Assembly (NCBI RefSeq): GCF_002259405.1
Contig: NZ_NPFW01000023.1
Coordinates: forward strand, 248,001-312,000
Source: Rhodococcus sp. 14-2483-1-2
Lineage (GTDB): Bacteria; Actinomycetota; Actinomycetes; Mycobacteriales; Mycobacteriaceae
Direction of reading: 5' to 3'
DNA: 64,000 nucleotides
Position 1 is the first letter of the stretch; every line of letters starts with the position of its first letter. A model generated the notes under the pieces. That model saw nothing but the letters and a program-made list of their open reading frames with translations, made no database searches and was not told where the DNA came from. The position numbers and the translations under genes are program-made. This document shows, in pieces, positions 26,988 through 36,002 of the stretch.

Positions 26988-27530
26988 TCAGGGACTTAGC
27001 GGTCCCGGATAGTCGGCGGCACGCTGTCCGAACACCAGTGAATCCTGCCGAATACCTCTGATGACCACGGCATCCCGCAAGTGTCCTTCGCGGCGGAATC
27101 CCGACTTCTCCAGCACCCGCGCCGAACCGATGTTCTCTGGTCGGCAGGTCGCAGCAACGCGTTCGAGACCGAGCCGATGAAATCCCAGTCGCACCAGCTC
27201 TTGGGCCACCAAAGTGCCATAGCCGCGCCCCCAGAAATCACGATGGAGAGTAAACCCGAGTTCACCGGTTCCGTGCACTGTGCTCGTGGTCCACACAGCA
27301 GCGGAACCGACCACAACGCCTCCGGACAGAATCGCCAGCTGATACCTGCCATCGACAACCGCAACGGCGTCGTCGAGAAATTCGTGTGTGTCCTCGACCG
27401 TGTTCGGCCCCCAGGCTTGATGGAGGCACACCACAGGATCTGAAGCGAACGCATGTACATCGGCGAAGTCGCCCGGCATGAAGCGCCCCAGCTGGATTGG
27501 CCCGAGGTCGCTGATAAGTTGTCGCACCAC
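26988..27530 (-). CDS. GNAT acetyltransferase, RimJ/RimL type
   Basis: This 180-residue GNAT protein ends in the typical RimJ/RimL pattern: ELGFTLHRDFWGRGYGTLVAQELV (acetyl-CoA loop), then RPENIGSARVLEKSGFRREG. Members acetylate protein N-termini or small-molecule amines; the substrate here cannot be inferred. It starts at GTG 27530 and is convergent with the binding-protein gene and divergent from aftC. Confidence 0.85.
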   Translation of the reverse strand: MVRQLISDLGPIQLGRFMPGDFADVHAFASDPVVCLHQAWGPNTVEDTHEFLDDAVAVVDGRYQLAILSGGVVVGSAAVWTTSTVHGTGELGFTLHRDFWGRGYGTLVAQELVRLGFHRLGLERVAATCRPENIGSARVLEKSGFRREGHLRDAVVIRGIRQDSLVFGQRAADYPGPLSP

Positions 27531-27844
27531 AGCAACATTGGCACATGACCCACCAGGTCGTCACGCCCACGGGCGCGCCAACACTCCGCACTGGAGCCAA
27601 ACCCGTTCGTCAACAGCGATTCGCCATCTGCCGGTCAGGTCGGCCCGCCTGCCCACCGACCGACCGGCCGGTCGAGTCGCCAGTCGGATTCCCCTCCCGA
27701 GGAACGGATCTGGGTCAGTTGCCCACCTGATCGGCCGGATACAACTGCGAACCCGTTTCCACTCCACAGCGCGGGTACGCCGACGGACGTGCTGCCCACA
27801 GACAGCCACCCTCGGGGCCGGTTCCCGCCCGGCATCATTCGCGG

Positions 27845-29077
27845 GTGTCACTCAGTTTTCTGGAGCCGCGTTCAGGGCGGACGACCGCCGAGGTAATCAA
27901 GTACGCCCTGCGGCCCATCGCCATCATGACCGTGATCCAGCGGGTGGTCATCAAGGCGGTCAACGGTGATATCACCAACGACTTCAATCCCGTGTACAGC
28001 GCAGCTCTGGCATTCCTCAACCGCCAGCCGGTGTACACGGCGAATTTCGACTCGGTCGATCCGCACTACCTGTATCAGCCGAGCGCGACGATGCTGCTCT
28101 CCCCCATTGCCGTCATCGATCCCGAGCGATCCCGCTGGCTGTTCATCATCGCCAGCACGATCGCGATATTGCTGGCGCTGTACATCCTGTTGCGCATCTT
28201 CGGATTCCGCCTCGATTCGGTTGCAGCCCCCGCACTCCTCCTCGCCGCATTCGTCAGCGAGACGGTGACGAACACGTTGGTGTTCACCAACTTCAACGGC
28301 TTCGTCCTCCTCGGCGAAGTAGCGTTCCTCGGGTTTCTACTCCAGCGCAAGGACCTGTCGGCGGGCGTTGCCATGGGTCTGACTCTGGCGATCAAGCCGA
28401 TGCTTGCGCCGCTGCTGCTGCTTCCGCTGATGACGCGTCAGTGGAAGGTGTTCATCACCTCGATCGCGATCCCGGTTGTCATGATGGCCATCGCCTGGCC
28501 GCTGTCGGTCGACCCGATGAACTTCATCGACCGGACGCTGCCGTACCTGTTGCAGACCCGCGATTACTTCAACAGTGCTGCTGTCGGCAACGGTCGCTAT
28601 TACGGTGTTCCCGAACTGCTCACCCTCGGCATCCGCGCGGTGCTGGGAATAATGGTTCTGGTGTCGCTGTGGCTGCTGTACCGGTACTGCCGCGAGGACC
28701 GCCTGTTCTTCTTCGCGACCACCTCGGGATTGATCCTGACCGCGCACTGGTTGCTGGGCTCGCTGGGACAGATGCACTACTCGATGATGCTGTTCCCGCT
28801 GCTCATGACTGTGGTGCTGAAGAACTCGCTACTCCGCAACTGGCCCGCCTGGCTCGCGATCTACGGGTTCATGAACTACGACCGATGGCTGTCCGGGCGC
28901 TGGATCGAAACGGGCCGTGCCCTGGATTACCTCCGAACCACGTTCGGGTGGGCGCTGCTGATCGTCGTCATCTTCGGTGTTCTCGTCGGGCGCTATTTCG
29001 CCGCTCGAAGCGAAGGACGACTGGGCGACGGAATCGAACCGAACTACCTCGCAGCTAGGTCCCTACCACCGCGATGA
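27845..29077 (+). CDS. aftC: Arabinofuranosyltransferase AftC-like (GT87)
   Basis: This 410-residue polytopic glycosyltransferase closely follows mycobacterial AftC (Rv2673), which adds the alpha-1,3 branch to arabinan of arabinogalactan using decaprenyl-phosphoarabinose. Family landmarks include NGDITNDFNPVYSAAL with VDPHYLYQPS in the first extracytoplasmic loop, TLVFTNFNGF, LPYLLQTRDYFNS and SMMLFPLLMTVVL. About ten hydrophobic segments are visible. It starts at GTG 27845. Arabinogalactan enzymes are restricted to mycolic-acid actinobacteria, which supports the host assignment. The 27531-27844 gap upstream shows no further gene. Confidence 0.9.
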   Translation: MSLSFLEPRSGRTTAEVIKYALRPIAIMTVIQRVVIKAVNGDITNDFNPVYSAALAFLNRQPVYTANFDSVDPHYLYQPSATMLLSPIAVIDPERSRWLFIIASTIAILLALYILLRIFGFRLDSVAAPALLLAAFVSETVTNTLVFTNFNGFVLLGEVAFLGFLLQRKDLSAGVAMGLTLAIKPMLAPLLLLPLMTRQWKVFITSIAIPVVMMAIAWPLSVDPMNFIDRTLPYLLQTRDYFNSAAVGNGRYYGVPELLTLGIRAVLGIMVLVSLWLLYRYCREDRLFFFATTSGLILTAHWLLGSLGQMHYSMMLFPLLMTVVLKNSLLRNWPAWLAIYGFMNYDRWLSGRWIETGRALDYLRTTFGWALLIVVIFGVLVGRYFAARSEGRLGDGIEPNYLAARSLPPR

Positions 29078-29751
29078 CCCGGTCCCCGGGTCGGACTCGA
29101 CACGCAAACGTTTCGCCGCGTGTTCGACAGCGAGGCGTGGGCTCGACAACACAGGCACCGACAAGCCGAGAAGACGCCCTTCAGCAGGTGCCATGCTCGC
29201 CTGCGCCAGCACGATCACCTCGACCCTTCCGTCCAGCGCGAAGGCACTTTCGGCGATCACTCGAATGTATCCGTCCAGGTCCCCAGCTTGGAACAATGAC
29301 CACGCCTCACCGGCGACCACGAGGTCGATACTGATCTGGGTATCCGCGGCCTCGGCCTCTCCAATGATCACACTCCGCGTCGGGCCTACGGTGGATTCCA
29401 GTGCGGCAACGATTCCGACCCTTGGCCCCAGACCCTTGACCCCAGTGCGACGGCTTGACGAGCCATCGGGCGGTCGACTCGAAAGACGGGCACGCCCATC
29501 TCGGACTTTTCCGCGATGTCACCGACTGTCGAGCAGGTGCAGCAGATGACGTCAGCGCTGTGGTCCTCGAGCTCGTTGAGGCGCGTCCGCACAGCAGACT
29601 GCGTCGCCTCCGGCCCTTCCGCCCGCGCCTGAGCCAACAACGCCTCGTCCACCACATGAATCGTTCCGAGCAGTGGCCAACTCTGGTGTGTCAATCCATC
29701 GAATGTCGGAACATGGACTGGCGAGGTATGCAAGAACCCGATCGTGCTCAT
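29063..29751 (-). pseudogene. Asp/Glu racemase-family protein, frameshifted
   Basis: Two adjacent minus frames together give one protein of about 225 residues. Residues from 29751 read SADVICCTCSTVGDIAE (the family's catalytic Cys region) and stop after ARQAVALG near 29400. A second frame resumes at VGIVAALESTVGPTRSVI and continues VEVIVLAQASMAPAE to 29063. A 1-nt change in the G-rich tract at about 29400-29440 explains the break. The family covers Asp/Glu/hydantoin racemases and maleate isomerases. It overlaps the tail of aftC by about 15 bp, convergently. Confidence 0.75.
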
Positions 29752-29843
29752 CGCTGAACCCTAGCGTCGTATCTCGGCAGTACTGCAGGAGTCGATGCGG
29801 CTGATCGACGGCCGCACAGATCTTCGTGTGACTCCAGGCGATT

Positions 29844-30077
29844 TCACTTCGATCGATGGCCGATTCGTTTGGGCTTGGGGACGTGCCCTCGGAGATTGCG
29901 GTCCGGCCGTGGCGCAGAAGGGTACTGAGGATTGACGAAACCCACCGACACGATCTCGATCAGCAGCAACAATCCCATCTGCAGCAACCACCACACAGCT
30001 TCGACGACGAACCTCACGTAACGAATCACCCGATCAGAATATGCACCTGCACCGAATTCCAGGCGTGTCCAAAGCAT
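29844..30077 (-). CDS. Small hypothetical membrane protein
   Basis: This 77-residue frame has one hydrophobic segment (about residues 22-48, WWLLQMGLLLLIEIVSVGF) and a basic, proline-containing C-terminus (KPKRIGHRSK). No family is recognised. It follows the lipase gene on the same strand after 47 bp and could be co-transcribed. Its reality rests on codon bias and the membrane segment only. Confidence 0.45.
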   Translation of the reverse strand: MLWTRLEFGAGAYSDRVIRYVRFVVEAVWWLLQMGLLLLIEIVSVGFVNPQYPSAPRPDRNLRGHVPKPKRIGHRSK

Positions 30078-30124
30078 TCACCGCACGTCGAGTGCTGTGC
30101 GGGTCCCCAACGGACAGAACACAG

Positions 30125-31294
30125 TCAGCGCGCCGTTGGATTCATGACGGTGTCGAGAAAGGCCAGTGCGTCGGCTAGCGCTGCGACGATGCCCTCATGG
30201 TCGGTGTCGTAGGTCTTCAGTTCGTAGCGTGTTCCTGCAGTCGACATCTGGGCTGCGAGGGTGAGGGTGAGGGGGTACGGGACCGTCGTATCGCGGGTTC
30301 CGTGAGCGATGAAGATGGGGCGGTCGAAATCGCTCGCGGGAACGGCCATGTAATGCCGCAGAGCCTCGGCCATGGCGGGGTCGCTCAACGGTCGGTCGAG
30401 TATGTCGGCGATGCCGGCACCACCAGTCGCTGTGCCCCAGTCGTTCACGCATGCGGTAGCGACACTATCGACCACTTCTCGGCCACGGGGAGTGAGGTAG
30501 GAGTCGACATCGACATCGGGCCCGGTGGTACGCAACCCGGACAGTGTCGCTGCCAGCAGCGGTGCGAACGACGTCGAGATCTCCGACGTCGGGATCCACG
30601 GCCCAGCAGCGGTGAACAGTGATTCGATGTTCGACGCCGGGGCCAACGCAGCGGTTCCGCGGAAGTCGAGCCGTGGTGCCTGTGCCGAGGCGATACGGCC
30701 GGTGTTGAGGGCCGCATGCCCGCCCTGGGACGCTCCGAGCACGGCCCAAGTCGAGGACAATGTGGGATCGGCTGCGACCGCGGCTTTCACTATGTCGGTG
30801 GTGGCGGTGGCTTCTGTGGCCGAATTCAGGTACGGGTGGGTCGTGGTGGAGTCTGCGCTCAGCCCCACGTAGTCCGGTGCGACGACGGCGTATCCGTGAT
30901 CGATCACAGACTCTACGATTGTCTTTTCGTTCACGGCACGATTCGTTGTCAGACTGCAATCGGGTGTCAGACCGGCGGTCCCATGATCCCACGCTACGAC
31001 CGGCCAGCCACCTTCGGGTGCTATACCGTTCGGGGTGAAGACGACGCCTGAGGCGACTTCCGGCACACCGGTAGGCCCGGAGGTGACGTACCGCAGCAAC
31101 GCAGCGTCGGTGTATCCGCCCCAGCCGGGCTCCTGCCGAACATAGTCCACCACAGCACCCGGTGCCGGAGAATCGACCGCCTGGGCCTGCGCGACGGCCG
31201 GTGTCAAGAGAGCCGCTGCGCACAACGCTGCATACACGATCGCTACCGCAGTGCCCCGCATACCCGGCATATCGCGGCAGGGCGCACTCGACAT
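30125..31294 (-). CDS. Secreted lipase/alpha-beta hydrolase (secretory lipase family)
   Basis: The mature protein has the nucleophile elbow GASQG (Ser) near the middle, an oxyanion region WDHGTAGLTPDC, and a late FIAHGTRDTTVPYPLT segment carrying the acidic residue, with the final His in TDHEG. This matches the actinobacterial secretory lipase (LIP) family acting on esters outside the cell. A signal peptide runs through MRGTAVAIVYAALCAAALLTPAVAQA. In-frame ATGs exist at 31342, 31294 and 31270; none has a good ribosome site, so the start is a compromise. Confidence 0.82.
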   Translation of the reverse strand: MSSAPCRDMPGMRGTAVAIVYAALCAAALLTPAVAQAQAVDSPAPGAVVDYVRQEPGWGGYTDAALLRYVTSGPTGVPEVASGVVFTPNGIAPEGGWPVVAWDHGTAGLTPDCSLTTNRAVNEKTIVESVIDHGYAVVAPDYVGLSADSTTTHPYLNSATEATATTDIVKAAVAADPTLSSTWAVLGASQGGHAALNTGRIASAQAPRLDFRGTAALAPASNIESLFTAAGPWIPTSEISTSFAPLLAATLSGLRTTGPDVDVDSYLTPRGREVVDSVATACVNDWGTATGGAGIADILDRPLSDPAMAEALRHYMAVPASDFDRPIFIAHGTRDTTVPYPLTLTLAAQMSTAGTRYELKTYDTDHEGIVAALADALAFLDTVMNPTAR

Positions 31295-31503
31295 TTTGGT
31301 TTCGGAAATAGGCGTGGCAGCTGCCACGGAATGCCATCGCATCAGTTGAGGTCCTGTTCGTCGAGGAGTTCGCCGCACCGGCATCCGAGCGGCGACCAAA
31401 CCAGTCGAGCTGTGTGCGGCCCATTTTCGTTGTGAACTATCGACCTACAAGTCGACATGCCAACGGTGCAACGTCTCCAGCACCCATTGAAACCGGCTAT
31501 TTA

Positions 31504-31641
31504 CTACAGAATCGGTCCGCCGGTGAAGAGGTTGAACAAGCTCACCGCGAAGAACTGAGTCACAGCGATGGCGGTGGCGAACGGGTTGCGCGCGTAGGTT
31601 TCGGCGTTGATCCATTCGTTGAATGCGGTGATCAGATCCAT
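31504..31641 (-). CDS. Small 45-residue hypothetical protein
   Basis: A short frame from ATG 31641 (MDLITAFNEWINAE...) ends at 31504 with a hydrophobic aromatic tail (VTQFFAVSLFNLFTGG). Almost every codon ends in G or C, and GAAGAGAG lies before the ATG, which argues that it is translated. No family is known to me. It stands alone between the lipase and a truncated exporter gene and may be a small membrane-associated peptide. Confidence 0.5.
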   Translation of the reverse strand: MDLITAFNEWINAETYARNPFATAIAVTQFFAVSLFNLFTGGPIL

Positions 31642-32028
31642 TGATGGACTCTCTTCGGAAGTGTTGGTGCACTGCGTGAAGCAGCGCTTGTCCATCACGG
31701 TAACCGTCGGACCGACTCGTGGTGTTACACATCGTCCACATCCAATACTGTTGTGTAACAAACACACCCGGAATGTAACGGAGGCAGCCGACGGTGTGAA
31801 ATGCTTCCTCGACCACGTCCTCGACGATGCACCGCAAACACGGACAGGAGGTCTGCACGCCCGGTCAGCCGCCCCGTATGACTCAATGCGCAAGTCTGCA
31901 TACACCCTCTGCGGCTCCACTCTTCGCACGTGGTGGACACCGGACCGCCGCCCCGGGGCCAGATCAAGTTGACAGAATCAGCCCTGTCGCTATTGATAAG
32001 AACACCGACTTACGACGTAGGGAAACGC
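31642..32028. other. No supported gene between small peptide and wzm fragment
   Basis: About 390 bp contain overlapping frames without codon bias. This region must hold the divergent promoters of the 45-residue gene and the wzm-like fragment, but no convincing -35/-10 pair was identified. Confidence 0.35.
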
Positions 32029-32457
32029 ATGACCGACCCCGTCTCGGGCTCGCACGGCTTCACTCAAGCATTCAGCGACCTGAAGACGGGACTGCATCAA
32101 CGAGAACTGTGGTTGCACCTGGGTTGGCAAGACATCAAGCAACGCTACCGCCGGTCAGTGATCGGACCGTTCTGGATCACCATCGCCACTGCGGTACAGG
32201 CCGCTGCTATGGGCCTGCTGTATTCAGTCCTGCTGGGTCTGGACCTGACAACATTCTTGCCGCACGTGGCTGTCGGGCTCATACTGTGGAACTTCATCAG
32301 TGCCGCGATTGTCGAGGGTGGTGACGTGTTCATCGCGAACGAGGGACTGATCAAGCAACTACCGTCGGCATTGTCGGTGCACGTGTACCGACTCGTATGG
32401 CGTCAAGTGCTGCTCTTCGGGCACAACCTGATCGTGTACGTCGCCATCACTCCATAG
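32029..32457 (+). pseudogene. Truncated ABC-2 polysaccharide exporter permease (Wzm-like)
   Basis: 142 residues of an O-antigen/galactan-exporter-type permease survive, from MTDPVSGSHGF. They include LGWQDIKQRYRRSVIGPFWITIATAVQAAAMG and GLILWNFISAAIVEGGD, the highly conserved N-terminal half. Family members (e.g. mycobacterial Rv3783) have about 280 residues. Here the frame ends at TAG 32455 in unrelated sequence after NLIVYVAIT. The partner ATPase gene is absent. An lsr2 fragment follows within 140 bp, so this is a rearrangement junction. Confidence 0.8.
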
Positions 32458-32589
32458 GCCCTACTGAGGGAAATGGATCCCGGCTCGCCTTTTCGTGTCG
32501 ATGAAGAATGCGGATATCGACGCTGGTTACCCTCGTGGAGACGAATGCGGTTGCGCATTGCGAATGTGTCGATGAAAGGTTTTCCGGCT

Positions 32590-32957
32590 GTGGCCAAACG
32601 AGTGACAACCCAATTGGTGGACGATATCGACGGTCGGTCATCGACGACGAGTCCGGCGAGACGATCGAGTTCGCGATCAACGGCGTCGAGCACTCGATCG
32701 ACCTGAAGGCGAAGAACGCGAGCGAGTTTCACAAGAAGCTCGACTACTACGTCGGGCATGCGACGCGTGTCGGTGGACGCAAGCGTAGGCCCTCCCCCGC
32801 TGCCGCGTCGACCGCGACAGCGGCCGGCGGATCGGTCAAGCGTGATCCGGAGCAGACACGCGCGATTCGGCAGTGGGCGTTCGACCAGGGCTACGAGATC
32901 AGCGAGCGTGGCCGCATCCCGGCCGATATCGAAGAGGCATACAACGCCGCTCACTGA
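32590..32957 (+). pseudogene. lsr2: Lsr2-like nucleoid protein, frameshifted
   Basis: From GTG 32590 the frame reads VAKRVTTQLVDDIDG, the conserved Lsr2 N-terminus. It continues in another frame from VIDDESGETIEFAINGVEHSIDL through HATRVGGRKRR to the C-terminal DNA-binding tail ending RGRIPADIEEAYNAAH. Loss of one base near 32634 explains the change. Lsr2 is the actinobacterial H-NS-like silencer that binds AT-rich horizontally acquired DNA through an RGR AT-hook, which is intact here. It may be a genuine pseudogene or a sequencing error. Confidence 0.8.
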
Positions 32958-33177
32958 TTTCGGTGAGCCGCCTGCATCGCAGTGAGCGGGCGCCGGTGGT
33001 GGTGCGCCGAGCGGGGGAGCTCGAGTGCTTCTATCTCCTTCGCAAGCCCCGCCACCGAGATGCCGGACTGGCTTGCGTCCGCGTGTGAGCTTTCGCTGGT
33101 CGACTCAGCCGATCTGACGACGCTTCTCAAGATAGCAAGGTCGCCGCCGCACTGGGGCCGGGTTGATTACGCGGTCA
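32958..33177. other. Short non-coding gap at the left edge of the TOMM cluster
   Basis: About 220 bp follow the lsr2 remnant. There is no recognisable gene and no clear terminator for the minus-strand TOMM operon that ends at 33178. Confidence 0.35.
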
Positions 33178-33744
33178 TCAGTACTCGGTCAGCCCTCGTA
33201 AAAGCAGGCCGATAAAGCCAGTCATCCGACTGGCGAGTATGCCCGCCACGAACAACGTGGTTGCAACAGCGCTCAGTTCCCACAGGGCCGCGTAGTCGCC
33301 GGCCGGTGCATTGGCTCGACGGCAGCTTGCGAAATCGGCGGCGAGGTAGAGGAGGATGAGAAGTGTCGACACCGCTAACCAGGCGGCGGCTACGGACGGC
33401 AGTCCCGCGAGTGTGAGCAGTGCTCCGCCAGCGAGGACTGCGAGTGTTTCGATCAGAAGTCCTCCGGCGGCGAAGAGCCATCCCGCGACAGCGGAGTCAC
33501 GGTATCGGGTGAACGCGTGTACGTAGCGGTGGTCGTCGGGACCGATCCAGCCGTCCGGGGTGCGTAGAGCTACGTGCGGCGGCCTCGCGCCGATCACGAC
33601 GCGAGCGGCCCCCCGCGGCAGCCCCACCAAACGTCCCACCAGCAGGTGACCGTACTCATGAATGACGATCGTGCCCCAGATGAACCCGACAATGCCGAGT
33701 ACCCACCCCACTATATCCAGCACACTTGCCCAATGTTCAGCCAC
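33178..33744 (-). CDS. HExxH membrane protein, M50-like metallopeptidase, TOMM cluster
   Basis: This 188-residue protein has a hydrophobic N-terminus (LDIVGWVLGIVGFIWGTIVI) running into HEYGH, the zinc-binding HExxH of site-2-protease-like (M50) enzymes, and three further hydrophobic segments near the C-terminus. It is shorter than typical S2P proteases. It starts at GTG 33744, overlapping the methyltransferase stop, so it is the last gene of the TOMM operon. It could remove the precursor leader, substitute for the interrupted CPBP protease or give immunity; all three are inference. Confidence 0.7.
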   Translation of the reverse strand: MAEHWASVLDIVGWVLGIVGFIWGTIVIHEYGHLLVGRLVGLPRGAARVVIGARPPHVALRTPDGWIGPDDHRYVHAFTRYRDSAVAGWLFAAGGLLIETLAVLAGGALLTLAGLPSVAAAWLAVSTLLILLYLAADFASCRRANAPAGDYAALWELSAVATTLFVAGILASRMTGFIGLLLRGLTEY

Positions 33745-34492
33745 GCCGGTACACGGCAACGAGGCTCGGCATACCTTTCGAGTATTTGGTGCCGGCCCAA
33801 TCCGACCAGTGGGCTTCTTTACGCAGACCGACACCGCGCGCCATCTCGTTCAGCTCGGCCGGGGATGTTGGGTGCATCGTGACCGGCAGCAACCGGATAC
33901 CCGACTCCGAAATGAGGATGTCTTGATAGTCGAGTCGACCGGCAGATTTGTCGTAGCGTGACACCCCGATGCCGACGTGGTCGGCGGTCATAGCCGATAC
34001 ACGTACGGAGCTGTCGACGTAGTCCGACCACTTATCGAGCTCCATGATCGAAATTTCGATCAGCAGGGCTCCGCCGGGAGCGAGGGCACCTGCAATGTTC
34101 TCGATGGCGGCGCGCTGGGCTGTGTGATTGCCGAGCATGATGAACGTTTCGAAAAGGAGATATACAAGGTCGTACCGTCCATCGATCGGATCCTTGGTCA
34201 CATCGCCGTGTTCGCAGGTCACGAGCCCGGCAAGGTCGTTTTGCCGGAGCTTGAGCAACATCTCCTGCGAGGAGTCCAGACCTGTGACGTCGAGGCCTCG
34301 CTCGGCGAGGGCCTTCGTCATCCAACCTGTGCCACATCCGACGTCGAGGACGGTACGCATCCCTGTCCCGGAACGTGCAAGGCCTTCGAGCACCGCGAGC
34401 TTTTCCTTGCTCGGTGCGACTTCCAACGCGTAGTGCGCATCGTAGATGTCAGCGATGACGTCTCCGAATGTGTTGGCGTCGTAACCCTTCAT
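33737..34492 (-). CDS. Class I SAM-dependent methyltransferase, TOMM cluster
   Basis: This 251-residue enzyme has motif I VLDVGCGTGWMTKALA near residue 45 and GLDSSQEML after the second strand, then EHGDVTKDP and YDLVYLLFE. It sits inside the TOMM operon between the CPBP gene and the HExxH gene. In some azole peptides such as plantazolicin a methyltransferase dimethylates the N-terminus, so peptide tailoring is plausible. The substrate is not shown by the sequence. There is a 35-bp gap from the preceding gene. Confidence 0.82.
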   Translation of the reverse strand: MKGYDANTFGDVIADIYDAHYALEVAPSKEKLAVLEGLARSGTGMRTVLDVGCGTGWMTKALAERGLDVTGLDSSQEMLLKLRQNDLAGLVTCEHGDVTKDPIDGRYDLVYLLFETFIMLGNHTAQRAAIENIAGALAPGGALLIEISIMELDKWSDYVDSSVRVSAMTADHVGIGVSRYDKSAGRLDYQDILISESGIRLLPVTMHPTSPAELNEMARGVGLRKEAHWSDWAGTKYSKGMPSLVAVYRRG

Positions 34493-34527
34493 GCCTGCTC
34501 CTCGCTCGATGGATGCTTGGGTGAACT

Positions 34528-35217
34528 TCAGATGGGGCCGTTTACCTCGGGCGTTCGACGTAGACCGAACCGATGCTGGCTGGATCGGGCGCGTCTGAGA
34601 TCGGTTTCACGGGCCAGCGCCGCAAGGACGTTGTAGGCGACGTGCGCTGAAACGGCCGCCGCAAGCCCCCCGCCTGCCAGCAGCACTCCACCGAAGACGG
34701 CACCTGTTCCGCAATGCAGCAGAGCGATCCGTGGCCCACCTACAGGCAAGTGGTGTAAACCGAACACGATGGTGACGATGAGTCACGCCCACGGCGCGGG
34801 CAGCACTGCAACGGCACCGGACAACAGCAGCAGACGAAATGCGATTTCCTCGCCTATGGCGCTCCAGACGTTGGTGCCCACGCCGACGATCAGTCGGCGA
34901 CCCGGCGGCCAGGCGGCCAGGCGTAAGGGGTTGCTCCAGCCGGTCAGGACGGCCCAGGCCAGTATCCCGCTGACAACTCCGACGGCCACAGCCGCCGACG
35001 CCGGCCAGGTGGCCGGTACCGCGGTGATGACCCCGGTGGACATGGCCACGACGGACACGAGAGCAAGTGGTACAAGTGCCAGCTCGTATGCGAGCAGAGC
35101 GATAGGTCGCCGCTCCTCGCGTCGCACGATCGACCACCACACCATCGACCAAGAGAGCCACCACAGGGTGAAGAGTGCCGGTCCCAGCAAAACGTCGGCA
35201 AAGCGATTCGCGCTCAA
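34528..35217 (-). pseudogene. CPBP-family protease/immunity protein (SagE-like) with in-frame stop
   Basis: From ATG 35217 the protein has several hydrophobic segments and EEIAFR, the EExxxR motif of CPBP (CAAX-like) intramembrane proteases, near residue 125-130. An in-frame TGA at 34783-34785 follows APWA. The same frame then continues without shift through VFGLHH and SAHVAYN, which carry the second and third conserved family motifs. A single TGG-to-TGA change would explain this. SagE, a CPBP protein, is a standard member of streptolysin S-like clusters, implicated in leader cleavage or immunity. Either the gene is inactivated or the base is a sequencing error. Confidence 0.8.
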
Positions 35218-35220
35218 CGG

Positions 35221-35994
35221 TCAACGGTCGTCCGGGGTCCAGCGGAACAGACGCGCGGCCCCCACCAGAAACACCACGAACCACGTCGAGACAATGAGCA
35301 TGTCCACTCCCACCCCGGCAAGATCGGGGTCGCTCCACGTGGCGCGCATACCATCGACGATCGGCTTGAACGGAAGGACATCCACGACTGTCTTCAGCCA
35401 TCCGGGGAAACGCGACGGGTCCATGAAGAACCCGCTGCCGATCATGACGGCAAAGAAGATAACGCTCGACAGCGCCCCGGCCGTCTCGATCGTCTTGAAG
35501 CGTGAGGCCAGCAAGAAGCCGAAAGACAACATCGTCGCGAGCGACAACGTTGCCATCACCAAGTACAGCAGTAGCGAACCAGTACTGGTGATGTCGAATG
35601 CGAGCCATGCGACGAGCAGCATCACGATGTTCCCGGTGAAGGTCACCACCACGCGGTCCAGCACCTGCCCTGCGAGGTAGGTACGCGCCCGTAGGGGGGA
35701 CGACAGGTATGTCTTGAGTGTGCCGTCCTTTCTCTGCTCGGTCACCGCGACTCCGATCGAGAACAGACCGCTCGCGAGGACCGACATCACCGCCATGTCG
35801 GGGACGGTGATCTGCCGCGCTTCGGTTGGGTACCAGACTCCGAGAGCGATAAGCAGCAGTGCGGTGGGCATCAGAAGCACGAACAGCAGCCCACCCCAGG
35901 ATCTGAGGTAGGACGTCATCTCGAGTCGGGTGACGGAGAGGATCTGGCGCCACTCCGGCACGCTGGCCGGTCGCCGAGGTGCGGCAGTACTCAT
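35221..35994 (-). CDS. ABC-2 type exporter permease, TOMM cluster
   Basis: This 257-residue membrane protein has six hydrophobic segments typical of ABC-2 exporters, including LRSWGGLLFVLLMPTALLLIALG and a late TWFVVFLVGAARLF. It stops 4 bp before the CPBP gene and starts 8 bp after the ATPase gene. It would form the export channel for the mature azole peptide, like SagH/SagI, though only one permease gene is present and it may act as a homodimer. Confidence 0.88.
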   Translation of the reverse strand: MSTAAPRRPASVPEWRQILSVTRLEMTSYLRSWGGLLFVLLMPTALLLIALGVWYPTEARQITVPDMAVMSVLASGLFSIGVAVTEQRKDGTLKTYLSSPLRARTYLAGQVLDRVVVTFTGNIVMLLVAWLAFDITSTGSLLLYLVMATLSLATMLSFGFLLASRFKTIETAGALSSVIFFAVMIGSGFFMDPSRFPGWLKTVVDVLPFKPIVDGMRATWSDPDLAGVGVDMLIVSTWFVVFLVGAARLFRWTPDDR

Positions 35995-36002
35995 GATTGC
36001 TC

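Noticed and set aside
34607..35953. Long minus-strand Arg-rich frame of 448 residues
   Set aside because: It is a shadow of the ABC permease and CPBP genes; composition is unlike any protein and both real genes lie in other frames.
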